Shown piece by piece: positions 9,811-18,539 of a stretch of DNA of 64,000 nt. The stretch is from Microthrixaceae bacterium. GTDB lineage: Bacteria; Actinomycetota; Acidimicrobiia; Acidimicrobiales; Microtrichaceae. The translations under genes were made by a program, and so were the position numbers. Below the pieces are notes generated by a model. That model saw only the letters and a list, made by a program, of their open reading frames with translations. It did not search any database and was not told where the DNA came from. Position 1 is the stretch's first letter; every line of letters starts with the position of its first letter. The stretch spans positions 124,001 through 188,000 of the forward strand of contig JAOSKI010000023.1 in the NCBI GenBank assembly GCA_027493675.1, written 5' to 3'.

Positions 9811-10204
9811 TCAGAGCTCACGCAGGATCACGAAGGTGTCGCCGCGCACCTCCACCTCGTAGGTCTCCTCGGGGTTGTACAGCACGCTGTCGCCCTCCTC
9901 GACCGCGCGGACATTGGGCCCCACCGCCCGCACCTCCGCCCAGGCGAGGCGCTTGGCGAGCTGGGCTGTGGCGGGGATGAGGATCCCGCTTGTTGGTGCG
10001 GCGCTCCCCCGGGCCCTTGTCGGTGGAGACGAGGATCCGGTCCGACAGCATGCGCACCGGCATCTTGTCGCGCCGTTCCGCCTCGGCACGACGCGCTGCC
10101 TCCCGCCCGTTTGCCGTCGGAGGGTCGTCGTGCACCACGGGATCGTCCCGGTCGGAGTCGTGCTTCTCTACGGTGTCATCGGTCGCGGCGTCGCGCTCTG
10201 CCAT
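9811..10204 (-). CDS. GroES/Cpn10-like protein with charged N-terminal extension
   Basis: The second half (MLSDRILVSTDKG, then SGILIPATAQLAKR, AEVRAVGPNVRAVEEGDSVL, YEVEVRGDTFVILREL) follows the Cpn10 fold: the mobile loop region, GxVxAVGPG and GDxVL. A 50-residue acidic/basic extension (DDTVEKHDSDRDDP) precedes it, and the usual final DILAVLE-type strand is missing. One extra base at about 9990 must be removed to join the halves. No groEL is adjacent. It may be a specialised co-chaperonin or a Cpn10-fold protein with another role. It sits between the LLM oxidoreductase and hisI and has its own -10 box. Confidence 0.72.
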
Positions 10205-10213
10205 ACCGGACCA

Positions 10214-10219
10214 ACGCTA
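10214..10219 (-). promoter_or_regulatory. -10 box of the GroES-like gene
   Basis: TAGCGT lies 9 nt before the ATG at 10204 and fits the TANNNT leaderless or near-leaderless pattern of this window. Confidence 0.45.
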
Positions 10220-10264
10220 CCGGAGCGGCTCCAGGCATCCAGATCGCACACGACGGCACCCGGT

Positions 10265-11185
10265 CTAGCCGCCGAGGCCGCTCAGCTCGTCGAGGTGGTC
10301 GAGGTCGGCCAGGTCGAGCACCTGCAGGTAGAGCCGCTCGATTCCCCACCGCTGCGAACTCCCCACCCGGTCGGCGGCCTCGGTGAGCGTGCCGGCGATG
10401 CCGTTGACCCTCAGGTCGTCGTCGAGGTCCCGCCCGATCGCAGCGGCCCGCCGCGCGAACGCCGGTCGTCGGCCACGCACACGACCTGGCAGGCCGATCG
10501 CAGAACCGTGGCAGGGTCCCGCCCGATCGCCTCAGCACGCGGCGTCGATGTTGCGTCCGAGCTCCGCGGTCGTGCGGGCGTCGACGAAGGGTGCGTTGTA
10601 CTCTGGGCGTAGCGCGCCACCAGCGAAGGCGTGCGCTTCGCGCCGAGCCCGCCGACTATCACCGGCGGCCCGGGCGACTGCACCGGCTTGGGCAGCGCCG
10701 GCGAATCAGAGAACGTGTAGTGGTCCCCGTCGAAGTCGAAGGTCGCACCCTCGGGTGTGGACCACAGCCCGGTGATGATCGCGAGCTGCTCGGCGAGGCG
10801 GTCGAAGCGCTCACCCAGCCCTGGGAACGGGATGCCGTAGTTGCGGTGCTCCTCGTCGTACCAGCCGGCACCGATCCCGAGCTCCACCCTGCCGCCGGAC
10901 ATGTCGTCCACGTTCGCCACCGCCACCGCCAGGGGGCCGGGCAGCCGGAACGTCGCAGCGGTGACCATCGTGCCCAGGCGGATCGTCGAGGTGTCACGCG
11001 CCAGGCCGGCGAGGGTCACCCACGCGTCGCTCGGGCCGGGCAGGCCCGACACGTCGCCCATCTTCAGGTAGTGGTCCGATCTGAAGAACGCCGAGAACCC
11101 GGAGCTGCTCGGCGCGCTGCGCCACCGCCAGCAGGTCCCCGTAGCGGGCACCCTGTTGCGGCTCGGTGAATATGCGCAGGTCCAT
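10265..11185 (-). CDS. LLM-class (F420-type) oxidoreductase, frame-interrupted
   Basis: Luciferase-like monooxygenase fold. Start [19 protein letters not shown], then [56 protein letters not shown] and [22 protein letters not shown] are typical of F420-dependent LLM enzymes. At least four single-base frame changes occur (about 11105, 10610, 10550 and 10470), and the C-terminus [16 protein letters not shown] is read last. ATG 11185 follows GGAGG at 5 nt. Substrate unknown. Its place between hisF and the GroES-like gene looks incidental. F420 use is inferred from the family; flavin use cannot be excluded. Confidence 0.85.
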
Positions 11186-11235
11186 GGTTCCTCCCACATC
11201 CGGGTTGTCCCCTGCCGCTGCCCCGCAGGCCGGCC

Positions 11236-11998
11236 TCAGGTTCGCACGTCGATGCCGGCCGCCGCCATGGCCTGCTTCGCCTCGGCGACCGTGTGTTGGC
11301 CGAAGTGGAAGATCGATGCAGCCAGCACGGCATCGGCACGGCCCACCAGCACTCCTCCACCAGGTGATCGAGGCTGCCCACACCACCCGAGGCGATGACC
11401 GGCACCGTGGTGGCGTCGGAGATCGCGGCCGTCAGCTCGCAATCGAAGCCTTCACGGTGCCGTCACGGTCCATCGAGGTCACGAGGAGCTCGCCCGCACC
11501 CAACTCGGTGACGCGCCTGGCCCACTCGACCGCATCGGTGCCCGTGGGCGTGCGCCCACCGTGGGTGTACACCTCGAAGGAGCCGGGGACCTCCGGACCG
11601 CGGCGGCGGGCGTCGATCGCACCACCACGCACTGGGCGCCGAACTCATCCGCGATCTCCGCCACCAACTCGGGTCGCTGACCGCAGCGGTGTTCACACCC
11701 ACCTTATCCGCCCCGGCACGCAGCATCCTGCGTGCGTCGTCCACGGAACGGATGCCCCCTCCCACCGTGAAGGGGATGAAGACCTCCTCGGCCACGTGAC
11801 GCACCATCTCGATGGTCGTCCGCGGTCGTCGGACGACGCAGTGATGTCGAGGAACACGAGCTCGTCTGCACCCTGTTGGTCGTAGCGGGCCGCCAGCTCC
11901 ACTGGATCCCCTGCGTCGCGCAGGTCCACGAAGTTGACTCCCTTGACCACACGGCCGGCATCGACGTCCAGGCACGGGATGACCCTCGCCGTGTTCAT
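11236..11998 (-). CDS. hisF: Imidazole glycerol phosphate synthase cyclase subunit (frame-interrupted)
   Basis: With HisH it makes imidazole glycerol phosphate and [25 protein letters not shown] contains the N-terminal catalytic Asp region. [20 protein letters not shown] and [16 protein letters not shown] are the phosphate-binding repeats of the barrel. Several frame changes occur (about 11820, 11690, 11600, 11440 and 11360). The ATG at 11998 lies in the last unit of a 26-bp tandem repeat that copies the hisA stop / hisF start junction, with GGAGG 6 nt upstream. Translation is therefore expected to depend on re-initiation from hisA or from the mini-ORFs between them. Confidence 0.92.
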
Positions 11999-12122
11999 GC
12001 ACGACCTCCAGTCGTGGTGTTCATGCACGACCTCCAGTCGTGGTGTTCATGCACGACCTCCAGTCGTGGTGTTCATGCACGACCTCCAGTCGTGGTGTTC
12101 ATGCACGACCTCCGGTCTCGTG
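11991..12122 (-). repeat. 26-bp tandem repeat of a coupled stop/start (mini-ORF array)
   Basis: Four exact 26-bp units (11991-12094) and a fifth imperfect one (12095-12122). Read on the minus strand, each unit holds GGAGG, a 6-nt spacer and ATGA. The A of each ATG starts a nine-codon ORF (MNTTTGGRA) whose TGA overlaps the ATG of the next unit. The hisA stop at 12099 enters the array and the hisF ATG at 11998 leaves it. The mini-ORFs are 12102-12073, 12076-12047, 12050-12021 and 12024-11995. The hisA C-terminus ends in the same ..TGGRA, which shows that the unit arose by copying the original ATGA junction. Confidence 0.9.
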
Positions 12123-12839
12123 GCCGCAGGCGGCCAGCGCCTCACCGACGCCGAAGGCCCCGTCGTAGATGGCACGACCCACGATCACGCCGGACAGGTG
12201 CCGGTCGCCCGCTCGCAGCGCCGCCAGGGCGCGCAGGTCGGCCAGCGTGCCGACACCGCCGGAGGCGACCACCGGCACCGATGTGGCGTCGAGCACCTCG
12301 GCCAGTCCCTCGGTGTCGGGGCCCCCAGGTGCCGTCGCGGCCGATCTCGGTCACCACCAGCGCCGCCACGCCTGCGTCGTCGAACCGCCGCACCATCTCC
12401 AGCAGGTCCATCCCGGACCCCTCACGCCAACTGCGTACCGCCAGGTCCCTGCCACGTGCGTCGAGGCCGACCGCCACGGGCAGGCGTGCGGCCAGGCGTT
12501 GCACCATCGCGGGATCCTCGATCGCTGCGGTGCCCATGACCACCCGGGCCACACCCAGCTCGAACAACGCCTCGGCCGAGCGCTCGTCGCGCACTCCCCG
12601 CCGGTCTGCACCGGCACGCCGACCGCGGCGGCGATCCTGGCGATCACCGCCCGGTTGACCGGGGTGCCCTCGCGCGCCGCGTCGAGGTCCACCACGTGGA
12701 TCCATCGGGCACCCGCCGACTCGAACGCCCTCGCCTGCGCCACGGGGTCGTCGCCGTAGTCGGTCACACGGTCGTAGTCACCCTGGTAGAGGCGCACGCA
12801 GCGCCCGCCGAGGAGGTCGATCGCCGGGTAGAGGTCCAT
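12099..12839 (-). CDS. hisA: ProFAR isomerase (frame-interrupted)
   Basis: Opens the ribose ring of ProFAR in histidine synthesis. MDLYPAIDLLGGRCVRLYQG holds the first catalytic Asp; GGVRDERSAEALFELG, VAVGLDARGRDLAV, VTEIGRDGTW and VPVVASGGVGTLADLRAL complete the barrel. Frame changes occur at about 12600 and 12330. In many actinobacteria this protein (PriA) also replaces TrpF; here a separate trpF exists, so single function is more likely, though not provable from sequence alone. ATG 12839 overlaps the hisH stop (TGATG), and the TGA at 12099 opens the mini-ORF array before hisF. Confidence 0.92.
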
Positions 12840-13515
12840 CAGATCCCCTCCGCTCCGGCGAGGTCGCCCGATCCACCCCGCCCGGCGGCCACCGCCAACT
12901 CCACGAAGTTGGCGAGCAGCCTCAGACCCGAAGCAGAGGACTTCTCGGGGTGGAACTGCGTGGCGAACACGTTGTCGAGCTGCGCGAGCGCGGCCACCTC
13001 TCCCCGTAGTCGCACGTTGCGACGGTCTGCGCGGTCACCTCGGGGGCGTAGCTGTGCACGAAGTACATCCAGGGGTTCTCCCCGAGACCCTCCAACAACG
13101 GCGACTCGCCTCGTGGGAGCAGGCGGTTCCACTGCATCTGCGGATGCCGCACCCCCGGGGGCAGCCTCGTCACTGTGCCGGGCAGCACGCCCAGGCCGAC
13201 CACCCCCGGAGCCTCCTGCGACCCGTCGTAGAGAAGCTGCATCCCCACGCAGATGCCAAGGAACGGTCGCCCCGAAGCGACCGCGCCGAGGGCCACCTCG
13301 TCGAGCCCGCTGTCGTGCAGGGCCTCCCTGCAACGTCCGAACGCACCCACCCCGGGCAGCACCACGGCGTCGGCCCCGGCGACCATCTCCCCGTCCGCGG
13401 TGAGGAAGGCGTCCGCGCCGACGTGCTGGAGGGCCTTCTCGGCGGAACGCAGGTTGCCGATCCCGTAGTCGAGCACGGCCACCCGAGCGGGAGCCACCGG
13501 GCCGGGTTCGCTCAC
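12839..13515 (-). CDS. hisH: Imidazole glycerol phosphate synthase glutaminase subunit
   Basis: Class I glutamine amidotransferase that feeds ammonia to HisF. AVLDYGIGNLRS at the start, the nucleophile Cys in RPFLGICVGMQLLYDGSQE and the catalytic His-Glu in FATQFHPEKSS are all seen. One frame change occurs at about 13005 (ATCDYG to GEVAALAQLDN). The GTG at 13515 overlaps the hisB stop (GTGA), and its own TGA shares a base with the hisA ATG. Length is about 225 aa after correction, slightly longer than usual because of a short Gly-rich tail. Confidence 0.92.
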
Positions 13516-14122
13516 AGGACACCCTTGGTCGAGGGGACGCCGCCACCCTCCACCCGCACCGCGTCACGCAGCGCCCGCGCCACCGCCTTCACAGAGGCCT
13601 CCACGATGTGATGGGTGTTGACGCCACGCACCATCTCGATGTGGAGGGTGATCCCGGCCGCGCCGGCGAAGGCACGCCAGAACTCCTCCATGAGCTGGGG
13701 GTCGAAGGGCGGGTCACCGAGGATCTTCTCCCCGGGGGGCGACACGTCGTAGTGCACGTACGGCCGCCCCGAGAGGTCCACCACGGCCTCCACCAGCGCC
13801 TCGTCGAGCGGTACCCGTATCGAGGCGAAGCGGCGGACCCCACGGCGGTCACCGAGGGCCTCTCCGAGCACGGAGCCCAACAGGATGCCGGTGTCCTCCA
13901 CGGTGTGGTGCGCGTCCACCGCCACGTCACCGGTGGCGGTCACCGTCAGGTCCATGCCCCCGTGGCGCCCGAGCTGGTCGAGCATGTGGTCGAAGAACGG
14001 CAGACCGGTGCTGCACTCGGTGTTCCCGGCGCCGTCGACGTCGACCGAAACCGTGATGTCGGTCTCGGCGGTGCTGCGTGAACTCGCGCGCTGCGAGGAG
14101 CCTGGTCCTGGGAGTTGCTCAC
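13512..14122 (-). CDS. hisB: Imidazoleglycerol-phosphate dehydratase
   Basis: Dehydrates imidazole glycerol phosphate. Mn-binding HHTVED (in VDAHHTVEDTGILLG) and VNTHHIVEASVKAVARAL are the two diagnostic motifs; FFDHMLDQLGRHGG is also typical. No phosphatase domain is fused, as usual outside enterobacteria. The most natural start is GTG 14122 (VSNSQDQAPRSARV), which requires one base change near 14082 to reach the RSTAETDITVSV frame; the continuous frame itself stays open to 14168. Confidence 0.92.
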
Positions 14123-14135
14123 CTGCACAGCTTCG

Positions 14136-14179
14136 CAGGTCAGGCACGGACCACCACAACGACATCACAGGTCAGGCAC
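14136..14179. repeat. 12-bp direct repeat between hisC and hisB
   Basis: CAGGTCAGGCAC occurs at 14136-14147 and again at 14168-14179, 32 bp apart (about three helical turns), in the 67-nt gap between the hisC stop and the hisB start. It could be a paired protein site, or chance in a GC-rich gap. Confidence 0.5.
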
Positions 14180-14189
14180 AGGCCCCCCA

Positions 14190-15359
14190 TCAGCGGTACT
14201 GCGAGCCTGGAGACGCAGGATGGCGCCTATCGGAGCGCGTCGGGGAGCGGGCGTCGGCGAGCGCGGCGAGGAACCGGTCGTTCTCCCCGGGGGTTCCCAG
14301 GGTCACCCTCAGGCAGCCGTGCAACCCGGGCCAGCTCGAGCAGTCGCGCACCAGCACGCCGGCGTCGACCATCCGCTGCCACACCTCTGACCCGTCGGCC
14401 CGCTCGGGGCGGAACAGGATGTAGTTGGCATCCGAGGGCCAGTGGTGCACCGCCAGCGTGTCGAGCGCAGCGGCCACCCGACCGCGCTCCTCCACCAGGC
14501 GTGCGACCCGGCGGTCCATCTCGTCGCGGAACCCGAGCGCCAGCACACCTGCGACCTGCTTGAACGCATCCAGGTGGTACGGCAGCAGCACGCCCCCGAG
14601 GGCGTCGACCACCCACGACGGGCCGATCAGGTAGCCGAGCCGCAGCGCCGCGGCGGACCAGGTCTTTGAGAAGGTGCGGGTGACCACCAGCGGGCGGTCC
14701 TCGTGCACCAGCGCCAGCGCGCTCTGCGGGGCGAACTGGCCGTAGGCCTCGTCGACCACCAGGAGCCCGCCGGCCGCCTCGACCATCTCGAGCACCCGCG
14801 CCACGCTCTGGTTGCTCTCGGCGCCGCCGGTGGGGTTGTTGGGCGAGCACAGGAACACGATGCCGGGCTGCGAGGAGGCCACCACCGCCTCCACCTCCGC
14901 CAGGTCGAGCGCGAAGTCGTCGGTGCGGGCACCGCTGGTCACCGTGGTCCCGGTGAGCGCCGCTATGTGGGAGTGCAGCGCATAGGTGGGCTCGAAGGTC
15001 ACCGCCGTGCGTCCCGCTCCCCCGTAGGCAAGGCAGACCGTCTGGAGCACCTCGTTGGATCCGTTGGCCACCAGGACCTGCTCAGCGGTCAGCCCGCCGG
15101 GCACAGCAGGGCCCTCCAGCGCGGCGATCGCCGAACGCAGACCGAGAGCGGAGCGTTCGGGATAGCGGTTCCAGTCGATCCCGGTGATCTCCCGCGCGAG
15201 GGCGGCGGAGAACTCCACCGGTGGCCCCTCAGGTGCCTCGTTGGTGTTGAGGCGCACCTCCACGTCGAGCTGGGGCGAGTGGTAGCCCTGCATCAACGCC
15301 AGGTCGTCGCGCACCGTCGGCCGCCGCCCGCGCCTGCCACCGGTGGTCCCGCCGCTCAC
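14190..15359 (-). CDS. hisC: Histidinol-phosphate aminotransferase
   Basis: PLP aminotransferase (fold type I) that makes histidinol phosphate. EVRLNTNEAPEGPP at the N-terminus, VANGSNEVLQ, FLCSPNNPTGG, VVDEAYGQFA and the PLP lysine in VTRTFSKTWSAAALRLGY are clear. GTG 15359 overlaps the hisD stop (GTGA). The last residues after FLAALADA may be out of frame: a shifted reading ends earlier, at a TAG near 14227 (PLPDALR). Length is about 375-389 aa, normal for HisC. Confidence 0.92.
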   Translation of the reverse strand: MSGGTTGGRRGRRPTVRDDLALMQGYHSPQLDVEVRLNTNEAPEGPPVEFSAALAREITGIDWNRYPERSALGLRSAIAALEGPAVPGGLTAEQVLVANGSNEVLQTVCLAYGGAGRTAVTFEPTYALHSHIAALTGTTVTSGARTDDFALDLAEVEAVVASSQPGIVFLCSPNNPTGGAESNQSVARVLEMVEAAGGLLVVDEAYGQFAPQSALALVHEDRPLVVTRTFSKTWSAAALRLGYLIGPSWVVDALGGVLLPYHLDAFKQVAGVLALGFRDEMDRRVARLVEERGRVAAALDTLAVHHWPSDANYILFRPERADGSEVWQRMVDAGVLVRDCSSWPGLHGCLRVTLGTPGENDRFLAALADARSPTRSDRRHPASPGSQYR

Positions 15360-16711
15360 GTTCCGCTCCCCGGGGCCTGGTCGCCGCCCAGGCACTCCAG
15401 GCGCATCCGCACCGAGTCGGCATGCGAATCGAGGCCCTCGGCCTCGGCCATGGCCACGGTTGCCGGTCCGACTGCGGCCACCCCTTCCGGGGTGGCGGTG
15501 ATCACGTGCACGTGCTTGCGGAAGTCGTCCACGCCCAGCGCCGAGGCGAACCGGGCGCTGCGATGGGTCGGCAGCACGTGCGAGGGCCCCGCCACGTAGT
15601 CGCCGATCGACGCCGGCGACCACATGCCGCAGAAGACCGCCCCCGCATTGCGCACCCGGGCGGCCAACGCGCCGGCGTCACCGCAGAGGAGCTCGAGGTG
15701 CTCGGGCGCAACCTCGTCGACGACCCGCAGCGCGCTGGCCGGTGAGTCCACCAGCACCGAGTAGCCCGAGCGTGCGAGCGTCGCCGAGATGTCCTCTCGG
15801 CGCTGAGCGCCCGACACGAGCCTGGCCAGCGACGCCTCCACCGCGGCGGCGACCGCCTCGTCCCAGGTGACCAACCACGCCAGGCCGTCGGGGCCGTGCT
15901 CCGCCTGGAGCATCAGGTCGATGGCGACCAGGTCGGCGTCGACGGTGCCGTCGGCCACGACCACCACCTCCGATGGTCCGGCGAACGCCGCCGCCACACC
16001 CACCTGTGAGGCCACCTCCTGCTTCGCCACCGCCACGTACAGGTTGCCCGGACCGCACACCACGTCGACAGCGGCGATGGTCCCCGTGCCGTACGCGAGC
16101 GCCGCGATCGCCTGCGCGCCTCCGACGGCGTACACCTCGTCGACCCCGGCGACGGCCGCGGCGGCGAGGGTGACCGGTGCGACGGCGCCGGTGGCCGGCT
16201 CCGGCGGCACGCACACCACCACGCGCTCCACACCCGCCACCCGGGCGGGGATCGCGGTCATCAGCAGCGTGGACGGATACGACGCACGACCACCGGGCAC
16301 GTAGCAACCCGCCGACCTCACCGCGCGGCTGGTGCTGGTGATCGTGACGCCGTCGCTGTAGTGGGTCACCTCGTCGGTGAGCTGTGCCTCGTGGTGGGCG
16401 CGTATCCGGCCCGCAGCCAACTCGAGCGCAGCACGAACCTCGGCGGGTGCCGCATCCAGAGCATCCTCGATCTCCCGCGTGGGCACCCGCAGGCTCGCCG
16501 GCCGGACCCCGTCGAAGCGTTGGGTCAGGTCCGCCAGCGCCTCGTCGCCCCGGGCACGGACGTCGTCGATGATCGCACGCACCGCTTCGACCGGTCGTTC
16601 GGTGACGACGTCCGGTCGGGGCAGTCCGGATGCCGGGTCCTCGGCGTCCCGCAGGTCCAGACGCGTCAGCATCGGCTCGGCGCCGGATACGTCGGTCTCG
16701 ACTCGGGTCAC
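15356..16711 (-). CDS. hisD: Histidinol dehydrogenase
   Basis: Oxidises histidinol to histidine in two NAD-dependent steps and needs Zn. Motifs: GCYVPGGRASYPSTLLMTAI, VVCGPGNLYVAVAKQEV, FAGPSEVVVVAD, DLMLQAEHGPDGLAWLV, and GPSHVLPTHRSARFASALG near the C-terminus. It is a single open frame. The frame extends to 16813, but GTG 16711 is chosen because TACGGT stands 6 nt upstream, the leaderless pattern of this window. It is the first gene of the his operon hisD-C-B-H-A-F. Confidence 0.94.
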   Translation of the reverse strand: MTRVETDVSGAEPMLTRLDLRDAEDPASGLPRPDVVTERPVEAVRAIIDDVRARGDEALADLTQRFDGVRPASLRVPTREIEDALDAAPAEVRAALELAAGRIRAHHEAQLTDEVTHYSDGVTITSTSRAVRSAGCYVPGGRASYPSTLLMTAIPARVAGVERVVVCVPPEPATGAVAPVTLAAAAVAGVDEVYAVGGAQAIAALAYGTGTIAAVDVVCGPGNLYVAVAKQEVASQVGVAAAFAGPSEVVVVADGTVDADLVAIDLMLQAEHGPDGLAWLVTWDEAVAAAVEASLARLVSGAQRREDISATLARSGYSVLVDSPASALRVVDEVAPEHLELLCGDAGALAARVRNAGAVFCGMWSPASIGDYVAGPSHVLPTHRSARFASALGVDDFRKHVHVITATPEGVAAVGPATVAMAEAEGLDSHADSVRMRLECLGGDQAPGSGT

Positions 16712-16717
16712 CGCCAG

Positions 16718-16723
16718 ACCGTA
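16718..16723 (-). promoter_or_regulatory. Leaderless -10 box of the his operon
   Basis: TACGGT lies 6 nt before the hisD GTG at 16711. This is the expected position for a transcript that begins at the start codon, so no leader peptide or attenuator precedes hisD. Confidence 0.5.
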
Positions 16724-16790
16724 CCGAGGCGACCGGCCGCCCACCAACGGGATTGCGCCGCCGGAACCCTCCTGGGAACGCCCACCCCAA

Positions 16791-16843
16791 GCGAACTGAA
16801 GGGCCACACCCACCTATACGGTGGCCCACACCCTTCAGTTCGC
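16791..16843. promoter_or_regulatory. Inverted repeat upstream of hisD
   Basis: Perfect 13-bp arms, GCGAACTGAAGGG (16791-16803) and its complement (16831-16843). A second pairing, GGGCCAC (16801-16807) with GTGGCCC (16821-16827), shares the GGG with the outer arm, so the two stems compete. It lies 68 bp upstream of the hisD -10 box, between the divergent hisD and the small gene at 16893. An operator or a structured regulatory site is possible; no T-run suggests termination. Confidence 0.55.
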
Positions 16844-16879
16844 CGGGGAGGGGGCGGGCCGCCGGGGAGGGGGCGGGTG
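16842..16879. repeat. 19-bp G-rich tandem repeat
   Basis: Two head-to-tail copies of a 19-bp purine-rich unit (GCCGGGGAGGGGGCGGG plus two variable bases), directly before the small gene at 16893. Runs of G on one strand could form G-quadruplex or supply Shine-Dalgarno-like sequence. Confidence 0.7.
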
Positions 16880-16892
16880 CTAGAACGTAGCG

Positions 16893-17081
16893 ATGTCGCT
16901 CAAGGCGGATCTCCTGTCGCTGTCCTCCACGCTCGATCAGATGATCGAACGCCTGGAGGACGCCGCGGCACAGGTGCGTGGCACCGAATCCGACGACATG
17001 CTGGGCGCCATCTACGACATAGAACGCCACCTGCGCGCCGCCAACCGCCGACTCAGCCGGACGATCGAGTCGGATCTCTGA
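16893..17081 (+). CDS. Small helical protein of unknown function (62 aa)
   Basis: Not recognised. 62 residues, almost wholly helical and amphipathic (LLSLSSTLDQMIERLEDAAAQV... IYDIERHLRAANRRLSR), with no Cys and no membrane segment; it looks like a short coiled-coil or helical hairpin. Codon use is normal for the window, with mostly G/C third positions. TAGAAC-6-ATG upstream is one mismatch from the leaderless box, which supports a real gene. It is divergent from hisD and ends 64 nt before the convergent end of the acyltransferase. Could be a ribosome- or membrane-associated adaptor; no function is claimed. Confidence 0.6.
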   Translation: MSLKADLLSLSSTLDQMIERLEDAAAQVRGTESDDMLGAIYDIERHLRAANRRLSRTIESDL

Positions 17082-17144
17082 GGACACAGGTGCCGGCCGA
17101 TGGCGGACTTGCGTCCGGGTCGTGCACCAGCGAACCGACCGTTC

Positions 17145-18539
17145 TCACCGGGCCGATTCGAGCTCCTCGAGCGCTACCGGTATCGCATCGGCTATGCGGC
17201 CGGGATCCACGACGATGTCGGGACAGCTGATTATCCCTATGTCGAGGTGGTCCATGATCGAGAACGCGGTCATGTTGAGGCTCATGCCCATCAACAGCGG
17301 ACCCATGGGATAGAGCGCTTCGAGGGGGCCGCCCGCCAGGTACAGCTGGAACTGCGGACCGGGCACGTTGGAGATGACCAGTGACGCGGCGGGTGGGGTG
17401 CGCGACGCCAACCCCACGCTCGTGTACATGCGCGCCGCCAGGTTGATGAGCCCCGGAGGCGTCGTCTCGGTGAGACCCATGATCTGGTGGGCCGCCAGGG
17501 CCTTGCGCATCTCCTTGGCCGAGGTGGTGGAGGTGTGGATCCGCATGAGCCGCTCGACCGGGTCGGCCGTGTCGGTGGCCAGGCTCGCGAACATGTTCCC
17601 CACCGCGTTGCCGACCGTCGAGTCCCCCTCGGCACGCATCGAGACCGGACACGATGCGATGAGCGAAGCCTCCGGCAGGTCGCCGAGCTCGAGCAGGTAC
17701 ACCCGCAGCGCGGTGGAGCACAATGCCAGGATGACGTCGTTCAGCTTGACCCCGAAGGTGTTCTTGACCGCCTTCACACGATCGAGGGGGACCCTCGAGG
17801 CGCTGAACTCGCGCCTCGGCGTGGGATCCGAGTTGAACACAGTACGCGGCGCGGTCAACGGGAGGCTGACCGGTTCGTCCCCTCGCAGCACGGGCAGCGC
17901 CGAGAACGCCTGACGCACCGTCTGGTTGGCGAAGCGCACCGCGCACAGGTGTGCGCCACGCCGAGTCGACCAGCCCACGCAGTAGCATCTCACCCTGACC
18001 CGGAACCCTCCCCACGACGATCTCGTCGCTCAGCTCGACCGTGGGGGACGGGGAGTCGGCTCGAGATCCAACAGCACCTCCGCCAGCCCGGCGCCCGACA
18101 CACCGTCGATTATCGCGTGGTGCATCTTCTGGAGGATCGCCACCCTGCCGCCTTCGAGCCCCTCGATGCACCAGGCCTCCCACAATGGCCTCGAGCGGTC
18201 GAGCTTGTAGGACGCCAGTCGCCCCACCACCTCCCCCAGCTCCTTCCTACCGCCCGGTTTGGGTAGGGCCACGCGCCGGATGTGGAAGTCGGGGTCCATG
18301 TGGGGATCCTCCACCCAGCTCGGGCGGTCCACCCCGAAGGGCACGTCCACGTAACGCCAGCGCAGTTGTGGCACCTCCGGTATTCGGGACACGAGGACAT
18401 CACGAAAGCGATCGAAGGACCAACCGTCGGGAGCACTGGCCGCGTCCACCACCATGAGGCCGTTCACATGCATGTGCCAGTTGGGCCTCTCCCCGTACAG
18501 GAAGGCTGCGTCCTGCCCACTCAGCTTGCGCATCGCCAT
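17145..18539 (-). CDS. Wax ester synthase/DGAT-family acyltransferase (frame-interrupted)
   Basis: Condensing-type acyltransferase: [15 protein letters not shown] at the N-terminus and the active site [10 protein letters not shown] (HHxxxDG) near residue 132. The C-terminal half has [40 protein letters not shown] and [17 protein letters not shown], all typical of actinobacterial WS/DGAT proteins that make triacylglycerol or wax esters from acyl-CoA. Frame changes occur near 18055 and 17960. ATG 18539 has AGGAGG upstream; a second ATG two codons on is possible. Monocistronic, between a small gene and nth. Exact substrate is open. Confidence 0.88.

Noticed and set aside
11991-12122. CRISPR array
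   Set aside because: The 26-bp units are directly adjacent with no spacers, and each carries a Shine-Dalgarno and start codon, so it is a tandem repeat, not CRISPR.
16791-16843. His attenuator or T-box leader
   Set aside because: No run of His codons, no T-box core, and the hisD transcript appears to start at its start codon downstream of this repeat.
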